Assembly (NCBI GenBank): GCA_023424135.1
Contig: JAFAEH010000126.1
Coordinates: 1-13,702, forward strand
Reading direction: 5' to 3'
Length of the DNA: 13,702 nt
Source of the DNA: Actinomycetes bacterium
GTDB taxonomy: Bacteria > Actinomycetota > Actinomycetes > Actinomycetales > Cellulomonadaceae
Shown: positions 12,653-13,702 of the stretch, piece after piece
Numbering within the stretch: position 1 is the first letter of the stretch
Layout of the letters: the number at the start of each line of letters is the position of its first letter
The notes under the pieces: model-generated
What the model saw: the letters and a program-made list of their open reading frames with translations, nothing else
Told to the model about the DNA's origin: nothing
The model's database searches: none
Position numbers and translations under genes: made by a program

Positions 12653-13702
12653 GTGGGGTGGCGGACCCGCGTGATCCTGGGACGGCTGCGCGACCAGGCG
12701 ACGGTCGTCGCGACCGTCCTGCTCGTCACCCTGACCTCGACGACGCTCGTCGGCACGTTCGCGTCGCTGCTCGACGTGACGACGAACGACGCCGTCGACG
12801 CCGCCCTGTCCCGCCTGCCCGACGACGCCGTCGCCGTCGAGGTGTCCGTGCGCGTCAACAAGCAGGACACGCAGGCCGCGCTCGACGCCGCCGACGACGC
12901 GCTGTCGAGCGTCCTGGGTGACATCTCCTCGGCGCGCTCGACGTGGTTGACGGGCCGCCTGTTCCTGCTCCCCGGCACCGACGGCGCCGTCCCGCCGATG
13001 GGCTACCTCGCGAGCACGCCCCTGGTGCCCGACGAGGCCGAGCTCGTGTCCGGCACCTGGCCGGACGACGTGCGCGACGGCAGCCGCGTCCCCGTCAACG
13101 TGCCCGACGCCGCGGCACGGGCCTACGGCTGGGACGTCGGCACCGAGGTGCCGGTGCGTGCGGTGTCGGCGGCGACGACCGAGACGTGGGTCGTCGTCGG
13201 GACCCACACGCTGACCGGCGGGCCGTCGCTGTGGCAGCGCGACGTGCTCGACGGCGCGGGGCACGACCCGGGCTTCCCGGTGCCCGGCACGATGGGCCGG
13301 CTGACGACCGACGCGTGGGGCCCCTTCCTCGTCGCGCCCGGCTCGCTCCTGGGGACGGGCACGGTCGACCAGGCGCACGTCATCGCGGTGCCCGACCTCG
13401 TCGGCGCGCCGCGCGGGGCGCTCGCCGCGCTGCGCGCCGCGCTCGACGACGGCCAGGTGACCCTGACGGACCGGCTGTCGCAGGCCGACGTGAGCGGGGT
13501 CCTGCGCACGCAGGCCACGACGACCATCGACGCGGCGTGGCGCGAGCTCGCGGTCACGCGCATCGGCGTGGTCGTCGTGGGGCTGCTGCTCGTGGTGCTG
13601 TCGACCACGGTCATGCTGCTCGCGGCCCGGCTGCTGGGCGAGCGGCGCGCCACCGAGGGCGAGCTGTTCGCCGCGCGCGGCGCGTCCCCCGCCCAGCTGC
13701 GC
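12653..13702 (+). CDS. FtsX/MacB-type ABC transporter permease, 3'-truncated by the window
   Basis: The frame is open for 350 codons to the window end without a stop. A short basic N-terminus (GWRTRVILGRLRDQ) leads into a first membrane helix at about residues 18-40 (VVATVLLVTLTSTTLVGTF). A ~260-residue Asp/Ala/Gly-rich extracytoplasmic domain follows, and a second helix at about 304-328 (IGVVVVGLLLVVLSTTVMLL). Next comes the cytoplasmic ERRATEGELFAARGASPAQL, the typical FtsX-family sequence after this helix. This topology (helix, large outer domain, helix, ERR...ARGAS) is that of FtsX-like permeases, which act with an ATP-binding protein in lipoprotein release, peptide export or cell-wall signalling. 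No ATPase partner lies upstream, so one may follow outside the window. The substrate is unknown. Confidence 0.78.
   Translation, partial: MGWRTRVILGRLRDQATVVATVLLVTLTSTTLVGTFASLLDVTTNDAVDAALSRLPDDAVAVEVSVRVNKQDTQAALDAADDALSSVLGDISSARSTWLTGRLFLLPGTDGAVPPMGYLASTPLVPDEAELVSGTWPDDVRDGSRVPVNVPDAAARAYGWDVGTEVPVRAVSAATTETWVVVGTHTLTGGPSLWQRDVLDGAGHDPGFPVPGTMGRLTTDAWGPFLVAPGSLLGTGTVDQAHVIAVPDLVGAPRGALAALRAALDDGQVTLTDRLSQADVSGVLRTQATTTIDAAWRELAVTRIGVVVVGLLLVVLSTTVMLLAARLLGERRATEGELFAARGASPAQLR

Noticed and set aside
12637..12921. 94-codon open frame at the start of the permease gene
   Set aside because: Its Arg-rich translation matches nothing I recognise, and it overlaps the frame that has the ribosome site, membrane helix and FtsX-like end.
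9632..13378. Long minus-strand open frame extending lpqY through fumC
   Set aside because: Only the part after GTG 10915 is lpqY. The upstream part is antisense to fumC and the permease, with repetitive Arg/Asp/Val translation.

Overview
The window is very GC-rich, densely coded and often uses GTG starts. Its genes look like those of a high-GC actinomycete; Cellulomonas or a close relative (Micrococcales) is the best guess. That is an inference from protein flavour and gene order, not a decisive identification. All of the larger open frames are explained by conserved families. No phage, plasmid, IS element, tRNA or rRNA was seen.

Layout. (1) 1-1178 (+): the 3' part of rmuC, cut by the window start, convergent with ispH. 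(2) 1239-2336 (-): ispH of the MEP isoprenoid pathway, apparently read from a promoter so close to the start codon that the mRNA may be leaderless. (3) 2584-3834 and 4457-4753 (+): xseA and xseB, the two subunits of exonuclease VII, separated by about 620 bp of repeat-rich non-coding DNA. (4) 4750-5718 and 5715-6398 (+): a PfkB-family sugar kinase and a beta-carbonic anhydrase, each overlapping the gene before it by 4 bases. (5) 6504-10915 (-): a complete four-gene ABC sugar importer in the order substrate-binding lipoprotein, permease, permease, ATPase, closely matching mycobacterial LpqY-SugA-SugB-SugC (trehalose uptake). (6) 11033-12478 (+): fumC, class II fumarase, followed by a very strong hairpin terminator. 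(7) 12653-window end (+): the N-terminal 350 residues of an FtsX/MacB-type permease, preceded by two operator-like palindromes and a -10-like hexamer.

How the genes fit together. ispH, xseA, xseB and fumC are housekeeping genes that also lie in one neighbourhood in Mycobacterium tuberculosis, so this is a recognisable actinobacterial chromosomal segment. The kinase, carbonic anhydrase and sugar importer sit between xseB and fumC. The importer would bring in trehalose or a related alpha-glucoside, and the adjacent PfkB kinase could phosphorylate a hexose, but nothing in the sequence proves that the two cooperate.

I found no convincing new multi-gene system. The least ordinary structure is the xseA-xseB spacer. 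It holds at least five diverged copies of a ~28-bp GC-rich motif (four of them at 57-63 bp intervals), two longer copies carrying a shared hairpin, a perfect 23-bp triplication and a canonical G-quadruplex motif just upstream of xseB. It looks like a dispersed extragenic palindromic repeat family inserted within an operon that is normally compact.
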